DNA from: Clostridiales bacterium | GTDB taxonomy: Bacteria > Bacillota > Clostridia > Peptostreptococcales > NVVX01 | DNA: 44,869 nt | Direction of reading: 5' to 3' | Assembly: GCA_021129775.1 (NCBI GenBank) | Contig: JAJOKP010000009.1 | Span: forward strand, 1-44,869 | Part shown: piece by piece, positions 1 to 11,819 of the stretch | Numbering within the stretch: position 1 is the first letter of the stretch | Layout: each line of letters begins with the position of its first letter | Notes under the pieces: model-generated | Told to the model about the DNA's origin: nothing | The model's database searches: none | The model's input: the letters and a program-made list of their open reading frames with translations, nothing else | Translations under genes and position numbers: made by a program

Positions 1-401
1 CTTTTTTTTGCTAAGTCTATTCTGTTAAGCGCTTTTTGCAGTGAAGTCTCTGCTCTTACAATATCCACTTCAAGTCTTCTTTTTTCTAGCCTTTCTTCCG
101 CGCGTTTTTTTGCTTTCACAGCGCGATCAAGATCAATTTCTTCTTGCCATTCAGCTGCTTCCGTTATTACTACCGTTTTATCCAAATCCACGTGAATAAA
201 GCCTCCAGCTATTGTCGCAAATCTTTTGTTATTACCATTTATCACTGTAAATTGTCCAATTTGCAGGGGTGATACTAATGCTATATGGTCATGCAAAACA
301 GCAATGTCACCTTGATTTGTTCTTATAACTGCTTTTTCGACTTCTTCATCTAAAAAAGTATTATTAGGAGTTATAACTTGAAGATGAAATTTTGTAGCCA
401 T
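1..401 (-). CDS. atpC: ATP synthase F1 epsilon subunit, truncated by the window edge
   Basis: Last gene of the atp operon, read leftwards and cut by the left edge after about 133 codons. The family is usually 130-140 residues, so little is missing. The product begins MATKFHLQVITPNN and shows the N-terminal beta-sandwich features of epsilon (LDEEVEKAVIRTNQGDIAVLHDH), followed by a Lys/Arg/Glu-rich helical C-terminal part from about residue 90. Epsilon is part of the F1 central stalk and can inhibit hydrolysis. The start ATG at 399-401 lies 8 bases after the atpD stop codon, with an AGGTGA-type ribosome site overlapping the atpD end, which suggests translational coupling. Family and position are certain; the C-terminus cannot be judged here. 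Confidence 0.96.
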   Translation of the reverse strand, partial: MATKFHLQVITPNNTFLDEEVEKAVIRTNQGDIAVLHDHIALVSPLQIGQFTVINGNNKRFATIAGGFIHVDLDKTVVITEAAEWQEEIDLDRAVKAKKRAEERLEKRRLEVDIVRAETSLQKALNRIDLAKK

Positions 402-409
402 AAAATCAC

Positions 410-1822
<1,413 letters not shown>

Positions 1823-1825
1823 TTA

Positions 1826-2680
1826 CTATTTAAGCGCCTCTGCACCTCCAACTATTTCCGCAATTTCTTGCGTAATAGATGCTTGTCTCGCTCTATTATA
1901 CTTCAGTTTTAATTTGTCTATCATTTCTTCAGCGTTGTCTGTTGCACTTTCCATCGCAACTCTTCTTGCACCTTGCTCGCTAGTTGACGATTCAATTAAT
2001 GCAGCATATATCATACTATCTATATACTTAGGCACTAAATAATCAAATACTTCTTCAGAAGAAGGTTCATATTCCATTCGCTCTTCTCTTTCCTTAGGTA
2101 GAAAGTTTTCTGTATCAATGCTCAAAGGTAACAGTTTCAACGTTCTAGGCTTATGATTAATTGTACTAATAAATTTAGTATACACTAGTGTAACTTCATC
2201 AACCAAATTTTGCATAAATAATTCTCTGCTAAGTTCTCCAATGCTCTTTGCATTCTCATAAACTGGTCGCTCAGAAATTCCTATATACTCACCATCAAAA
2301 TCTGCATCTAGTTTTCTAAAGAAATCTCTAGCTTTAGACCCAACGGTAATGACTGATGTGTTTTTCTTAGTGCTCATTTCATTTGCTGCTTTCCTTAGTA
2401 CATTTGCATTATATCCACCACAAAGACCTCTATCGGCTGCAATCACGATATACAGTACCTTCTTAGCTTCTCTTTCTTTCAAAAACACATTTCTTATATC
2501 ATCAGAAGCTTCAAGCGCTTCATTAATCGCTTCTTGCATTGCCGTAAAATACGGCTTAGTATCTTGTAAGTGTTTTTTTGATTTTCTAAGTTTAGCTGAT
2601 GAAACTAATTCCATCGCTTTTGTAATTTGTTTTGTACTTGTTACACTCTTAATTCTTCTTTTTATATCGCGTCCTGTCAA
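1826..2680 (-). CDS. atpG: ATP synthase F1 gamma subunit
   Basis: A 284-residue central-stalk subunit that couples c-ring rotation to catalysis. The N-terminus has the family segment DIKRRIKSVTSTKQITKAME, and the C-terminus has the matching RARQASITQEIAEIVGGAEAL helix; together they form the coiled coil inside F1. I place the start at the TTG at 2678-2680 because GGGAGGTG ends 5 bases before it. The GTG immediately upstream is too close to that site, and an earlier TTG lies upstream of it. The gene lies between atpA and atpD in normal order. Confidence 0.97.
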   Translation of the reverse strand: MTGRDIKRRIKSVTSTKQITKAMELVSSAKLRKSKKHLQDTKPYFTAMQEAINEALEASDDIRNVFLKEREAKKVLYIVIAADRGLCGGYNANVLRKAANEMSTKKNTSVITVGSKARDFFRKLDADFDGEYIGISERPVYENAKSIGELSRELFMQNLVDEVTLVYTKFISTINHKPRTLKLLPLSIDTENFLPKEREERMEYEPSSEEVFDYLVPKYIDSMIYAALIESSTSEQGARRVAMESATDNAEEMIDKLKLKYNRARQASITQEIAEIVGGAEALK

Positions 2681-2747
2681 CACTTCACCTCCCGGCAAAT
2701 ACTTCTTAGAAGCTGTTCTTTATTGAGATTAACAACTTCTCGTCTTT

Positions 2748-4268
<1,521 letters not shown>

Positions 4269-4278
4269 TCACCTCATT

Positions 4279-4821
4279 CTATACAATAATTTTAGTTAAT
4301 TGTTCTTTTAGCTCTCCTAGGCGTCTTTTTACTGTGCCATCAATTTCTTTGTCGCCCATTTTAATCAAAATTCCGCCTAATACCTCTGTATCTACTTTAT
4401 TGATTAGGCTAACATTTTTCTTAGTCGCTTTTGAAAGTTTTTCTTTCAATAAAACTAAATCCTCATCTCTCATCGGCTCAGCAGTTACCGCTGTTGCTTC
4501 TGCAACGTTATTTGCTTTATCGACTAAAATTTTGAATTGGTTAGCAATGCGGCGAATATAATTCTGCCTTCTTTTATCAACAAGTACAAATAGGAAATTA
4601 AGAACTTTGCTCTCTATACTACTTACGAAGCATTCTTGCATAATTTGTTTTATCTCTTTGTCTTTTATAAGCGGAGACCTAAATAATTCTTCTAATTTAG
4701 GGTTTTCATCTAAGCTGTCAACAATAAATCTTAAATCTTTTTGAACAGACTCTATAGTATTGTTTTCTGACGCAACTTCAAATAACGCCATTGCATATCT
4801 GTTCGCTACTAATTCTGCCAT
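4279..4821 (-). CDS. atpH: ATP synthase delta subunit
   Basis: A 180-residue delta (OSCP-type) subunit that links the top of F1 to the b-subunit stalk. It begins MAELVANRYAMALFEVA, the family N-terminus, and ends with the conserved pattern around VDTEVLGGILIKMGDKEIDGT, where bacterial delta subunits have a similar GG-hydrophobic-hydrophobic motif. The first 13 bases overlap the end of atpF, indicating coupled translation of the two peripheral-stalk subunits. Confidence 0.97.
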   Translation of the reverse strand: MAELVANRYAMALFEVASENNTIESVQKDLRFIVDSLDENPKLEELFRSPLIKDKEIKQIMQECFVSSIESKVLNFLFVLVDKRRQNYIRRIANQFKILVDKANNVAEATAVTAEPMRDEDLVLLKEKLSKATKKNVSLINKVDTEVLGGILIKMGDKEIDGTVKRRLGELKEQLTKIIV

Positions 4822-5315
4822 GACGCTTCCCCTACCTCGCTAATAATTTGACGTATCATTTTTTGATGTGCATCCTTATCAAGTTCTTTCTCTATAACTT
4901 TTGCAGCTATTCCAATAGCTAACACAGACATTTGGTCTTTAATCATATTCGTAGTTTTAATCTTTTCTCTTTCAATATCTGCTTGCGCTTTAATGACTAT
5001 TTTTTTAGCATCATCTTCAGCTGCTTTGATTATCTCTTTTGATCTTTCTTCTGCACGTTTAGTCGCATCTTTAATCATTGCGTTTCTTTCGCTTTTAATG
5101 TCTTCTATCTTCGACTCATATTTAGCAATTAGTTCTTCTGCATCTTTCTTTTTAGATGCAGCCGTGTCGAAAGAGTCTGCTATTTCTTGAGTACGTTTTT
5201 CCATATGATCTGTTACACGCTCAAACAGATATTTCTTCATAAGCAAGTAAAATATCGCAAAATTAACCAAAACAAAGAAAAACGTCCAACCAAATTCTAC
5301 TAAACCTTGTCGCAT
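4809..5315 (-). CDS. atpF: ATP synthase Fo b subunit
   Basis: A 168-residue peripheral-stalk subunit. One N-terminal membrane helix (about residues 8-28, WTFFFVLVNFAIFYLLM) is followed by a long charged helix rich in Lys, Glu and Ala that forms the dimeric right-handed coiled coil. The C-terminus carries the VIEKELDKDAHQKMI segment that binds delta. Length is standard. The AAGGAGG site before the ATG is strong. It overlaps atpH by 13 bases. Confidence 0.97.
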   Translation of the reverse strand: MRQGLVEFGWTFFFVLVNFAIFYLLMKKYLFERVTDHMEKRTQEIADSFDTAASKKKDAEELIAKYESKIEDIKSERNAMIKDATKRAEERSKEIIKAAEDDAKKIVIKAQADIEREKIKTTNMIKDQMSVLAIGIAAKVIEKELDKDAHQKMIRQIISEVGEASWQN

Positions 5316-5373
5316 TTTTGTGCCTCCTTCCAGTATTATTAGTCAAATACTGTTTAAATCTACTGATGCAGAC

Positions 5374-5706
<333 letters not shown>

Positions 5707-5727
5707 CTATACTTTCGTTCTTTTATG

Positions 5728-6294
<567 letters not shown>

Positions 6295-6314
6295 TCAAGT
6301 GCTTTAAATTGAAC

Positions 6315-6479
6315 TAAGGGCTTGTTCCTAAATAACTTGTACAATCTTACTTGTCTTTTTGTCCATACCCTGCGTTGTGGAAACAGTTACATAACGCTGC
6401 TATGCGCCTATTTCCACGCCTTGGTTATGAACGAAAATCCTTCGCAACATTGCACAGCTTATTTCATCACAAACCCTAA
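6315..6479. repeat. 165-bp hairpin (MITE-like) element, copy A
   Basis: Non-coding element between atpB and the c1 gene. Its ends are TAAGGGCTTGT and ACAAACCCTAA, and the whole element is an imperfect palindrome: the two halves share TTGT, AAATAA, GCAAT/ACAAT, GTCCATACC and GTGGAAAnAG in inverted order around a centre near 6395. A nearly identical copy in reverse orientation lies at 20846-21010. The right end includes the CTA (6476-6478) that is the atpB stop codon on the minus strand. It encodes no protein, so it is probably a non-autonomous element spread by an outside transposase. Within the operon its transcript could fold into a long hairpin between atpB and the c genes. Confidence 0.85.
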
Positions 6480-7180
6480 TCCATAGCGATGGAAACGAAT
6501 ACCATCGATAGCATAACAAAAATAAACGTTTGCAAAACTCCAGCGAAGAGATCAAAATACATGTGAAATACAAAAGGAACGCCTGCTTGAAATATCGGAA
6601 AAAATCCTAATCCAATAGCAGTACTTATTCCCCCTAGCCCTGCGTATAGCAAAGACATTATTATTAGTCCACCAACCATGTTCCCAAACAAACGAAAGCC
6701 TAAAGAAATTGGTGTAGATAACTCACCCATAACATTTAGTGGAAACATAAGGATAAACGGTTGGAAAAAGCCTTTTAGATACCCCACTATCCCTTTTCTT
6801 TTTGCACCAAAAAAATGAATCATGAAAAAAGTCATCATTGCAAACGCAATAGTGGTATTCAAGTCAGCAGTAGGTGGTCTAAGACCTATTAGTCCCCAAA
6901 GGTTTGCTACCAATAAAAATATGAATAAGGATCCCATATATGGAGCAAAACTCTTTTTGTCCTCACCCATAGTCTGGATCGTTAGCTTGTTCATAGCATC
7001 TACAATAACTTCTACATAATTTTGTATGCCTTTTGGCAATTTTTCTAGCTTTTTTGTCGAAATAATTGCAAGTCCAACTAGAATAGCCATAATGATCCAC
7101 ATGTTAACTACTGTTTCAGTTATAGGAATTCCACCTAAAATGGGAATTTCAAAAATAATTCTTGGCCCAAACCCTTCCAT
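6476..7180 (-). CDS. atpB: ATP synthase Fo a subunit
   Basis: A 234-residue membrane subunit that forms the ion half-channels against the c ring. It has five to six hydrophobic helices; the essential stator Arg is Arg163 in ISLGFRLFGNM, and the C-terminal helices contain the usual FAGVLQTFIFVMLSMVFVSIA. The ATG follows GGGAGGAG. The reading frame ends MD-stop exactly at the border of the 165-bp hairpin element, whose terminal bases supply the TAG, so the natural C-terminus may have been changed by one or a few residues. The rest looks intact. Confidence 0.98.
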   Translation of the reverse strand: MEGFGPRIIFEIPILGGIPITETVVNMWIIMAILVGLAIISTKKLEKLPKGIQNYVEVIVDAMNKLTIQTMGEDKKSFAPYMGSLFIFLLVANLWGLIGLRPPTADLNTTIAFAMMTFFMIHFFGAKRKGIVGYLKGFFQPFILMFPLNVMGELSTPISLGFRLFGNMVGGLIIMSLLYAGLGGISTAIGLGFFPIFQAGVPFVFHMYFDLFAGVLQTFIFVMLSMVFVSIAMD

Positions 7181-7182
7181 TA

Positions 7183-7587
7183 TTACTCCTCCCTTCTTTT
7201 AAATATATTCATAAAAAACTGTTTGCTGTTTAATAGCTCAGTTTTTAGTATGACAAATTTAATTGACAATAAACCAAATATTGTTCCTAGTACATTTATA
7301 TGCTCAGCTCTTATTGATACGAATAACACTATCCCTGTGACAAGATAACGCATAAAGTATTTTGAACTAGCATAAACTTGAGCTTTATGGGGCGGTAGAT
7401 TAACCGCTTTATTTAAAGCCAAATATAATAGTCTAAAGTTCAAAATCGCCATTATTGCGCCAAACAACAAACCCACAATAATCGGCATAGGAGCTTTTAG
7501 AAAAAAAATACTAAAAATTGCAGCCACACTATTTATCAAAAGCACACCTTTTATTACATTAATCTGCGTTCTCTTCATTGATTCCAT
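7183..7587 (-). CDS. atpI: ATP synthase subunit I family membrane protein
   Basis: A 134-residue protein with four predicted membrane helices (about 12-32, 35-56, 73-95, 99-118) and a basic C-terminus. Size, topology and position immediately before atpB fit the AtpI/ATP-synt_I family, which helps c-ring assembly and was shown in Na+-ATP synthases to be needed for a stable ring. It begins three bases after the stop of the AtpZ-like gene and ends three bases before atpB, so all are co-translated. Family assignment rests on position and helix pattern, since these proteins are poorly conserved. Confidence 0.85.
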   Translation of the reverse strand: MESMKRTQINVIKGVLLINSVAAIFSIFFLKAPMPIIVGLLFGAIMAILNFRLLYLALNKAVNLPPHKAQVYASSKYFMRYLVTGIVLFVSIRAEHINVLGTIFGLLSIKFVILKTELLNSKQFFMNIFKRREE

Positions 7588-7590
7588 CGC

Positions 7591-7818
7591 TTATTTCCCT
7601 TTCTTAGGGGGCATATCTTTTGTCGCTACTTTAAAAAGATTCATAAACGCTACAACTACACCCATTATAATAAAAACAAATAAAAAAATGGGTGTAGTGT
7701 TCAATTTTTTGTCTATCCATTGCCCAGCGAATAATCCCACAATTATTGGAACTGTCATATACACTCCAATATATGTAATGAGTGAAAGATTCGCTAGCGA
7801 ATTACTCTTCTTTTTCAT
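7591..7818 (-). CDS. AtpZ/AtpQ-like small membrane protein, first gene of the atp operon
   Basis: A 75-residue protein with two membrane helices (about residues 14-34 and 43-64) separated by GQWIDKKLNTTP, the typical AtpZ/F0F1-ATPase-associated motif (G-x-W-[IL]-D). AtpZ-type proteins are encoded at the head of many atp operons and are proposed to work with AtpI in Mg2+ supply or assembly; the exact role is unsettled. The start used is the ATG at 7816-7818 behind GCGAGGG; a TTG 15 bases upstream would include the ribosome site itself. Confidence 0.8.
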   Translation of the reverse strand: MKKKSNSLANLSLITYIGVYMTVPIIVGLFAGQWIDKKLNTTPIFLFVFIIMGVVVAFMNLFKVATKDMPPKKGK

Positions 7819-7883
7819 TTGTAGCCCTCGCAATTAGTTGAATCGTGCAATATTTAACTCTGACTTACACACATCGCGAACTT

Positions 7884-7889
7884 ATTATA
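7884..7889 (-). promoter_or_regulatory. Possible -10 element of the atp operon
   Basis: On the minus strand TATAAT occurs about 65 bases before the first atp start codon, in an AT-rich stretch. No good -35 box is found at 16-18 bases, so the assignment is weak. A palindrome ACACTAGTGT lies further upstream near 7937-7946. This is the only good -10 match in the gap before the operon. Confidence 0.35.
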
Positions 7890-7993
7890 TCATAATAAAA
7901 CAAAAATGTGTTTATAAAAAAAAACCTTTTTATAACACTAGTGTAAGATTCATGGTCTTATCAAATATAAAGCCAAATATATTCTAGTCTCCA

Positions 7994-8034
7994 GTGACAA
8001 GGGGATGGGGTTGTCACCCCCATCCCCTTGTCAC
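7994..8034. repeat. Long G/C hairpin GTGACAAGGGGATGGGG...
   Basis: The arms GTGACAAGGGGATGGGG and CCCCATCCCCTTGTCAC pair perfectly over 17 bases around a short loop. It lies in the 304-base gap (7819-8122) between the epimerase gene and the atp operon. There is no T-run on either side, so it is not a textbook intrinsic terminator, although it could still stop or pause transcription. The GTGACA...TGTCAC ends recur in the hairpin after cooC at 12612-12679. Confidence 0.7.
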
Positions 8035-8038
8035 CCCT

Positions 8039-8132
8039 CTCCGCCCAAGTCGTTATATCAAAGCCGTCATTATAGTTTAAGGGTGGGCTTTGATGAAACT
8101 TTGTCAGGCTCCGCCCAAGTCGTTATAACAAA
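8039..8132. repeat. 24-bp direct repeat, two copies 70 bp apart
   Basis: CTCCGCCCAAGTCGTTATA followed by T/A-CAAA occurs at 8039-8062 and again at 8109-8132. The second copy runs into the 3' end of the epimerase gene and supplies its TAA stop (8123-8125). Between the copies is an AAAGCCC/GGGCTTT inverted pair. Origin unknown; it may be a small insertion or a duplicated transcription-termination region. The rest of the 7819-8122 gap holds the G/C hairpin and the possible atp promoter. Confidence 0.6.
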
Positions 8133-9250
8133 ATCCTATGGTAGATAAGTATTTCTTCTAGTATTTTCTCACTGGCTGTACCGTCACCGTAAGGGTTAAT
8201 GGCTCTTGACATTTGCTTATAGCTATTTTCATCGTTAATCAATAATTGCATTTCATTAACTATATCTAGCTTTTTTATTCCAATAACTTTCACCGTACCT
8301 GCTTCTACCGCCTCTGGTCTTTCGGTCTCGTCTCTAACTACAAGGATTGGTTTTTTTAGAGCTGGTGCTTCTTCTTGTATCCCCCCAGAATCAGTTAAAA
8401 TCAAATATGCTTTATTTAACAAATTGGCAAATGGTTTATAGTCAAGTGGGTCGATAAGATGAATCTGTTTATTGTTACCCAAAAACTTGTTTGCTAATTC
8501 TTTAATTTTAGGGTTTAAATGTACTGGGTAAACAATCTCTACATCTCTATTCTGCGCAACTATTTCATTGACTGCGCTAAAGATATCTTCCATTGGCTGT
8601 CCCCAATTTTCGCGGCGATGAACTGTCATAACAATAATCTTTTTATTAATAAAGTCTATTTCATTAAGACACAAATTTTTAAAAACATATTCTTCCTCAA
8701 TCGTTTGTAGTAGCGCATCTATAACAGTATTTCCAGTGATAAATATTTTTTCCTTAGAAATCCCTTCTTTCACAAGGTTATTAAAATTTTCTACCGTAGG
8801 GGCAAAATGCATATTGGCAAGTGAAGATGTCAGTTTTCTATTCATCTCCTCAGGATAAGGCGAAGACATGTTACCACTTCTTAGTCCAGCCTCAACATGT
8901 CCAATAGGAATTTTCTGATAGAATCCTGCTAATGCCGCCACGAATGTTGTGGTCGTATCTCCATGAACAAGAACCATATCTGGTTTCGACTCTTTTAAAA
9001 CAGATTCGATTCCTTGAAGCACTCTTGTCGTTATGTCTGTAATCGTCTGCCCATGTTTCATAATATCTAAATCATAATCAGGCTCAATTTTAAACTGCTT
9101 CAAAACAGAATCAAGCATCTCTCTATGTTGCGCTGTAATGCAAACAATTGATTCAATTTCATCTCTCTCCTGCATTTTGTTGATAAGAGGTGCCATTTTA
9201 ATGGCTTCTGGTCGCGTTCCGAAAATCGTCATCATTTTTAGTCGTTTCAT
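8123..9250 (-). CDS. wecB: UDP-N-acetylglucosamine 2-epimerase (non-hydrolysing)
   Basis: A 375-residue WecB/MnaA-type enzyme interconverting UDP-GlcNAc and UDP-ManNAc for cell-wall polymers such as teichoic-acid linkage units. It has the N-terminal MMTIFGTRPEAIKMAPLI motif, VLVHGDTTTTFVAALAGF, HVEAGLRSG, MTVHRRENWG and the C-terminal LTDSGGIQEEAPAL with the UDP-binding RDETERPEAVEAGT, all hallmarks of the family. The start chosen is the ATG at 9248-9250 (AGAGGATG upstream); an upstream ATG at 9307 would add 19 residues without homology. In many Clostridia this gene sits between tagO and the atp operon. Here a coo segment separates it from tagO. Its stop codon lies in a 24-bp direct repeat. 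Confidence 0.95.
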   Translation of the reverse strand: MKRLKMMTIFGTRPEAIKMAPLINKMQERDEIESIVCITAQHREMLDSVLKQFKIEPDYDLDIMKHGQTITDITTRVLQGIESVLKESKPDMVLVHGDTTTTFVAALAGFYQKIPIGHVEAGLRSGNMSSPYPEEMNRKLTSSLANMHFAPTVENFNNLVKEGISKEKIFITGNTVIDALLQTIEEEYVFKNLCLNEIDFINKKIIVMTVHRRENWGQPMEDIFSAVNEIVAQNRDVEIVYPVHLNPKIKELANKFLGNNKQIHLIDPLDYKPFANLLNKAYLILTDSGGIQEEAPALKKPILVVRDETERPEAVEAGTVKVIGIKKLDIVNEMQLLINDENSYKQMSRAINPYGDGTASEKILEEILIYHRILL

Positions 9251-9367
9251 TATTTTCACATCCTCTGGCGTTAAATGTAAATATCTTTTCAATCCTATTC
9301 CTATCATAACATACTAATTGTTTCTGCCCAAGTCTATATTTTTGCAGCAGAGGGGGTCAGGGATCAG

Positions 9368-9456
9368 AGGGGGGGGGTCAAGCTTAACTTTTGCAACTTA
9401 CTGCTGAAAGAGATTTCAACTAAGCAGTAAGTTGCAAAAGTTAAGCCTGACCCCCT
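9368..9456. repeat. 89-bp G-tailed hairpin repeat, copy 1
   Basis: The left arm G9-TCAAGCTTAACTTTTGC continues through AACTTACTGCT; the right arm is its complement ending GCCTGACCCCCT, with loop GAAAGAGATTTCAACT. A copy about 95 percent identical by eye, in the same orientation, is at 25704-25790. No protein is encoded. The G-run, GTCAGGCTTAA end and long perfect stem resemble REP/MITE-type hairpins mobilised in trans, but no transposase is present in the window, so that is inference. Confidence 0.85.
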
Positions 9457-9476
9457 GATTTTTTTGTCAACAACTA

Positions 9477-9505
9477 TTGAAAAATATTATTTAAAATGCT
9501 ATAAT
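9477..9505 (+). promoter_or_regulatory. Probable sigma-A promoter of cooS-cooC
   Basis: TTGAAA at 9477-9482 and TATAAT at 9500-9505 are separated by 17 bases, very close to the vegetative consensus. Transcription would start near 9512 and give a leader of about 320 bases before cooS. It is the best promoter match between the epimerase gene and cooS (gap 9251-9832). Confidence 0.7.
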
Positions 9506-9547
9506 TCTACTAATGGTCATATATGATTGAATATTGTGTTTTTAATT

Positions 9548-9561
9548 TGAAAACGTTTTCG
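9548..9561 (+). promoter_or_regulatory. cre-like palindrome in the cooS leader
   Basis: TGAAAACGTTTTCG matches 13 of 14 positions of the CcpA catabolite-repression operator consensus TGWAARCGYTWWCW. It lies about 40 bases downstream of the predicted transcription start, where cre sites act as roadblocks. If real, cooS would be repressed when a good carbon source is present. A weaker relative, TTAAAACGTTTTCT, occurs near 25829-25842 beside the second copy of the G-tailed hairpin. Confidence 0.45.
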
Positions 9562-9770
9562 CGATAAGAAGGGAGGTCTGTTCACGCGATTTTATATGTT
9601 TTATTGAAATACTTTCATTGCAAAAACAAATAAAAAATTAAAAGAAAAGGTGGTGTTATACCTAGTTATAGGTGGAATCCAGAAACTATACTTATTAATA
9701 AACCAATTCTACATAATATGATTTACTATATTAATATAAACTTCTGGCACCCCACTTCGATAAGAAGCAT

Positions 9771-9814
9771 AAAATCATATTTTTTTCTTATAATCTTTCC
9801 CATAATATGATTTT
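9771..9814 (+). promoter_or_regulatory. A/T-rich stem-loop just before cooS
   Basis: AAAATCATATT (9771-9781) pairs with AATATGATTTT (9804-9814), the second arm followed by a short T-run, and ends 18 bases before the cooS ATG. The same AATATGATTT word also appears at 9715-9724, so alternative pairings are possible. It could be an attenuator or could mask translation. The rest of the leader (9512-9770) shows nothing else I recognise. Confidence 0.35.
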
Positions 9815-9832
9815 TATAACTAGGCGCGTAAA

Positions 9833-11725
9833 ATGATTGATGCAAAAAATGTCTCCATTGATAAAACGCTTGATACATTAATTGAGAAAGCGGCAGACGA
9901 GAAGATCGAAACAATTTGGGATAGAAAAAAAATCATGAAAACTCCCTGTACGTTTGGAGAGAAAGGTGTATGTTGCCAAATCTGTTCAATGGGTCCCTGT
10001 AGGGTAAGTTTCACTCCAGACAAAGGAGTACAAAGAGGTATATGTGGAGCTACAGCTGCTACAATTGTAGCAAGAAACCAGGCACGTAAAGTTGCCGCAG
10101 GAACAGCTTCACACTCGGATCACGCAAGAGATATTGCTTATGTTATGCATATGGCATCCGAAAATGGTGATTATACTATTAAAGACAGACAAAAACTATT
10201 TAAACTAGCTACTGAGTGGAATGTTGAAACCAAAGACAAGGATGTGTACACTGTAGCTCATGAAGTGGCAGAAATTGCTTTAAATGAATTTGGTAAACCA
10301 TTTGGATATCTTAGATTTTTGGACAGAGCGCCAGAGCCAAGAAAAGAACTGTGGGAAAAGTTAGAATTATTACCTAGAGCAATTGATAGAGAAGTTACAA
10401 CTATCATGCATTCTACACATATTGGATGTATGAGCGATGCGCTGAGTCTAATCCATATGTCTATGAGAGCATCCCTAGCTGATGGTTGGGGCGGTTCAAT
10501 GATTGCGACAGTACTTAGTGACATCTTATTCGGTACGCCTACTCCGATAAAAACCGAAACAAATTTAGGTGTTTTAGACGAAAAGAAAGTTAATATCGTA
10601 CTACATGGTCATGAGCCTAGTCTTTCGGAAATGATAGTTCTAGCAGTATGCGACGAAGGATTAATTGAACTAGCTAAACAGGTTGGTGCAGATGGAATTA
10701 ATTTAGTCGGCATGTGTTGTACAGCTAATGAAGTAACTATGCGACATGGCATTAAGATAGCTGGTAATTTTCATCAGCAGGAGATGATAATAGTAACAGG
10801 TGTAGTAGAAGCCATGATTGTTGATGTTCAGTGTATACTACCTTCTTTATCACAAATTTCAAAATGTTATCATACAAAATTTATTACCACTTCTCCAAAA
10901 GCTAAAATAACTGGCTCTACTTATATAGATTTCGACAAGAAAAATGCATTAGCTATTGCCAAAAAACTTGTAAGAGAAGCGGTTGAAAACTTTAAAAACC
11001 GAAAACCAGAAAAAGTATTCGTTCCTAAAGAACGCTCAGACGCTATCGTTGGTTTTACCGTAGAAGGAATTAAAACTCATTTAGCTAAAGTTGCTGGAAT
11101 CGATGCTGTAGATGGAAGCCTTAAACCTTTGGTTGACAGTATTGCAAACGGGTCAATAAGAGGAATAGCTGCAATTGTTGGATGCAACAATACTAAAAAC
11201 AAACATGACTCTGGTCATAACGAGGTAATTAGGAATTTAACCGCAAATAATGTGCTAGTTGTTGCAACAGGATGTGCAGCTCAAGCTGCTGCTAAAGGCA
11301 GATTAATGACTGCTGAAGCAAAGGATATTGCAGGCGATGGTTTAAAGGCTGTCTGTGACTTCGTCGGAATTCCTCCTGTCTTACATTTAGGATCTTGTGT
11401 AGATATTAGTCGTATCTTAGTATTTGTCAGTGAAGTTGCAAAGTACTTAGGCGTTGATAATAGTGCTCTTCCTGTAGTTGGTGTTGCGCCTGAATGGATG
11501 TCAGAGAAAGCACTCGCTATTGGAACATATGTCGTAACAAGTGGGGTTGATGTTTTCCTAGGTTTGATGCCGCCAATCGGTGGTTCACCAGAAGTTGTTG
11601 ACATATTGACAAATGCCGCAGAAGATTTAGTAGGAGCTAAATTCTATGTATACGAAGATTTCTCTGAGATGACAGAAGCAATTCTTGACAGAATGGATGA
11701 AAAACGACGAAAACTTGGGATATAG
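9833..11725 (+). CDS. cooS: Ni-containing anaerobic carbon monoxide dehydrogenase, catalytic subunit
   Basis: A 630-residue CooS homodimer subunit that oxidises CO to CO2 (or the reverse) at a Ni-Fe-S C-cluster. N-terminal cysteines Cys39 and Cys47 (D-cluster), then Cys48, Cys51, Cys56 and Cys71 (B-cluster) have the family spacing. C-cluster ligands are visible: His260 in LHGHEP, Cys295/296 in VGMCCTA, Cys334 in DVQCILPS, Cys451 in VGCNN, Cys481 in ATGCAAQ and Cys522 in LGSCVDIS. Length is normal. No acetyl-CoA synthase, corrinoid protein or hydrogenase gene is in the window, so it appears as a monofunctional CODH with its maturase cooC downstream. The ribosome site before ATG 9833 is poor (TAGGCG). 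Confidence 0.97.
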   Translation: MIDAKNVSIDKTLDTLIEKAADEKIETIWDRKKIMKTPCTFGEKGVCCQICSMGPCRVSFTPDKGVQRGICGATAATIVARNQARKVAAGTASHSDHARDIAYVMHMASENGDYTIKDRQKLFKLATEWNVETKDKDVYTVAHEVAEIALNEFGKPFGYLRFLDRAPEPRKELWEKLELLPRAIDREVTTIMHSTHIGCMSDALSLIHMSMRASLADGWGGSMIATVLSDILFGTPTPIKTETNLGVLDEKKVNIVLHGHEPSLSEMIVLAVCDEGLIELAKQVGADGINLVGMCCTANEVTMRHGIKIAGNFHQQEMIIVTGVVEAMIVDVQCILPSLSQISKCYHTKFITTSPKAKITGSTYIDFDKKNALAIAKKLVREAVENFKNRKPEKVFVPKERSDAIVGFTVEGIKTHLAKVAGIDAVDGSLKPLVDSIANGSIRGIAAIVGCNNTKNKHDSGHNEVIRNLTANNVLVVATGCAAQAAAKGRLMTAEAKDIAGDGLKAVCDFVGIPPVLHLGSCVDISRILVFVSEVAKYLGVDNSALPVVGVAPEWMSEKALAIGTYVVTSGVDVFLGLMPPIGGSPEVVDILTNAAEDLVGAKFYVYEDFSEMTEAILDRMDEKRRKLGI

Positions 11726-11819
11726 AGTGCTAGTAACAATGTATTTGAACAAAATATGTTCAGTAGTTTTAAAAATCAATTTTGATAATGCGTTACTTTT
11801 AGTGAAAGAAGGTGTAGAG

